Origin: Methanosarcina siciliae T4/M
GTDB taxonomy: Archaea > Halobacteriota > Methanosarcinia > Methanosarcinales > Methanosarcinaceae
Direction of reading: 5' to 3'
Assembly: GCF_000970085.1 (NCBI RefSeq)
Contig: NZ_CP009506.1
Coordinates: forward strand, 4,953,559 to 5,017,558
DNA length: 64,000 nt
Notes under the pieces: generated by a model
Database searches by the model: none
The model's input: the letters and a program-made list of their open reading frames with translations, nothing else
What the model was told of the DNA's origin: nothing
Position numbers and translations under genes: made by a program
Shown here: in pieces, positions 62,903 through 64,000 of the stretch
Position numbering within the stretch: position 1 is the stretch's first letter
How the letters are laid out: each line of letters opens with the position of its first letter

Positions 62903-63691
62903 TGTTTAGCTCCTTTTTTTAGTAAAATTCCTTTTTTAGTAAAATTCCTTTTTTAGTACAACTTCAGTTTTTGTAGATTTTTTTAGTTTCTTATGTGGAA
63001 CAAATATTCTGTAAACAAATATTCTGTAAACAAATATCCTGTGTTTTCACAGGTACATTTATCTCAAAAATCTCTATCTTCACAGCTGTAGATCAGTAGT
63101 CTTGTGCAGTTAATGTTGTTCCAGATAAGAGCACATTCGTTAAGCAAGATTACTTCTGTCAACACTACTTCTGTCTGCAAATTTGTCATTTACGGCATTG
63201 TCGACAGCCATGTTCAAAGAAGTGTATTTAAGAGACACATGTCAATTCTAAAATATTATTGTATGTTATTTATATTATGGAATATAATTACTTAAATCAG
63301 TTCCATACTTTCTTGTTATCCGGATATTAAAAACAGTTCGTTTTACTTCTATACTTTTAAAATATTATTAAGATTATTAAGATTATTAAGAGCAGTATCA
63401 TTTCCGCTCTTTTCTTCAAAAAGTCTTTTAAAAATTTTGAGTATGATTATTTCTTTATTAAAGTGAGAGTAAAATTGCAGTAGATGATAAGTGGGATAGT
63501 GCTGTAGACAGTATGGTAGACAAATATTACTGACAGTTCCGGAACTGAACTAACAGGTTCTAAAATAAATCTTTAGAAAAACAATAGGACGTTTAAAAAT
63601 ACCCAGTTAACGTAAAATTTATAAGTTAATGTATAAACAGAGCCGTTTTTTTATGTATTTACACTCAATGAATATAGTTACTTTTAATATA
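62903..63691. other. AT-rich non-coding region upstream of the symporter
   Basis: No gene is supported; a 63-codon frame (63104-63295) lacks any domain. Direct repeats include AGTAAAATTCCTTTTTT (62930-62955) and ACAAATATTCTGTAA (63000-63045). The symporter promoter should be within the first 150 bp. Confidence 0.5.
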
Positions 63692-63917
63692 TATCCCTCA
63701 TTTCCAGTAAAACTATATTCATTTTTTTACTAATTGTTTTGTCATCAATGATCTTACTCACATCAAAACTGTTCTAATTTTTAACACATCCACTTTCGTT
63801 TCAGTAAAGGTTTTCTCTTCTCATTTTTATTATCTATTAATAAATATTTTTAGTAGTTTAATGGAAATAAAGGGGTCTAAAATGCTCCGATTTTCTTCCA
63901 TTAGAAAAAGGGGATTT
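63692..63917 (+). other. Second group of ORB-like elements at the right edge
   Basis: TGGAAATAAAGGGGTCT at 63862-63878 is identical to the element at 61064-61080. CTTCCATTAGAAAAAGGGG (63895-63913) is a weaker neighbour in the same direction. On the minus strand, CTGGAAATGAGGGATAT (63692-63708) is a degenerate inverted partner. No gene follows before the window ends. Confidence 0.45.
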
Positions 63918-64000
63918 AAAACTGACCTCAAAAGGTGCTGGAAATTCTAATATTTCATTTTTTTAAGACTGGTTTTAACGATGTCGATTTTTCCAGGGGA

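Noticed and set aside
63104..63295. 63-codon frame upstream of the symporter gene
   Set aside because: No domain, no ribosome binding site, and located in AT-rich spacer.

Overview
The window reads as chromosome from a methanogenic archaeon of the genus Methanosarcina, probably close to M. acetivorans. Supporting genes are an archaeal pyruvate:ferredoxin oxidoreductase operon, the PolD small subunit, RadB, aRF1, Taw1, a thermosome, Sec61-beta, the methanofuran-pathway tyrosine decarboxylase MfnA, a class III ribonucleotide reductase with its redoxin, and a Methanosarcina-type S-layer protein with a duplicated domain. Coding density is low. Intergenic DNA is AT-rich and studded with short tandem repeats, as is usual for the genus. 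The species call comes from memory of gene order and protein style, not from a search.

Layout. 1-2.6 kb: porA (cut by the left edge), porD and porC, then dus. 2.9-11.2 kb: information processing (signal peptidase, PolD small subunit, Taw1, a candidate structured RNA, aRF1, ArgS). 11.4-15.4 kb: accessory block with a MITE-like element, three tandem paralogues resembling recombinase core-binding domains, and an archaeal AAA ATPase. 15.7-18.5 kb: two tandem MetE-like proteins and a ribbon-helix-helix regulator. 18.9-21.3 kb: tRNA-Lys(CUU), four tandem TRAM-domain genes and a bactofilin-like protein. 21.5-25.2 kb: a sulfonate/nitrate/taurine-type ABC transporter and a divergent regulator. 25.3-31.6 kb: S-layer protein, thiL, a repeat-rich spacer and nrdG. 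31.6-39.99 kb: nrdD, redoxin, radB, inositol-phosphate synthase, mtnA, Sec61-beta and a membrane-anchored hydrolase. 40.1-43.7 kb: an AT-rich two-gene ATPase operon behind a triple palindrome, which is the best candidate for an undescribed system. 43.9-52.5 kb: MutS-like ATPase, a class III aminotransferase with no normal start codon, ppk and ppx. 53.2-62.9 kb: a Cdc6/Orc1 paralogue, thermosome, dnaK remnant, site-2-type protease, mfnA and a sodium/solute symporter.

The most striking non-coding signal is between mfnA and the symporter. Two near-identical 17-bp elements resembling archaeal origin recognition boxes lie in opposite orientation about 280 bp apart, around a very AT-rich core. A third copy lies near the right edge. 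Together with the Cdc6/Orc1 gene about 7 kb away, this suggests a replication origin or Orc1/Cdc6-binding locus inside or just to the right of the window.

Functional groupings: Por links pyruvate and acetyl-CoA; NrdD, NrdG and redoxin form an anaerobic dNTP module; Ppk and Ppx make and degrade polyphosphate; PolD, RadB, Cdc6 and the MutS-like protein belong to DNA replication and repair; Taw1, Dus, ArgS and aRF1 serve translation.
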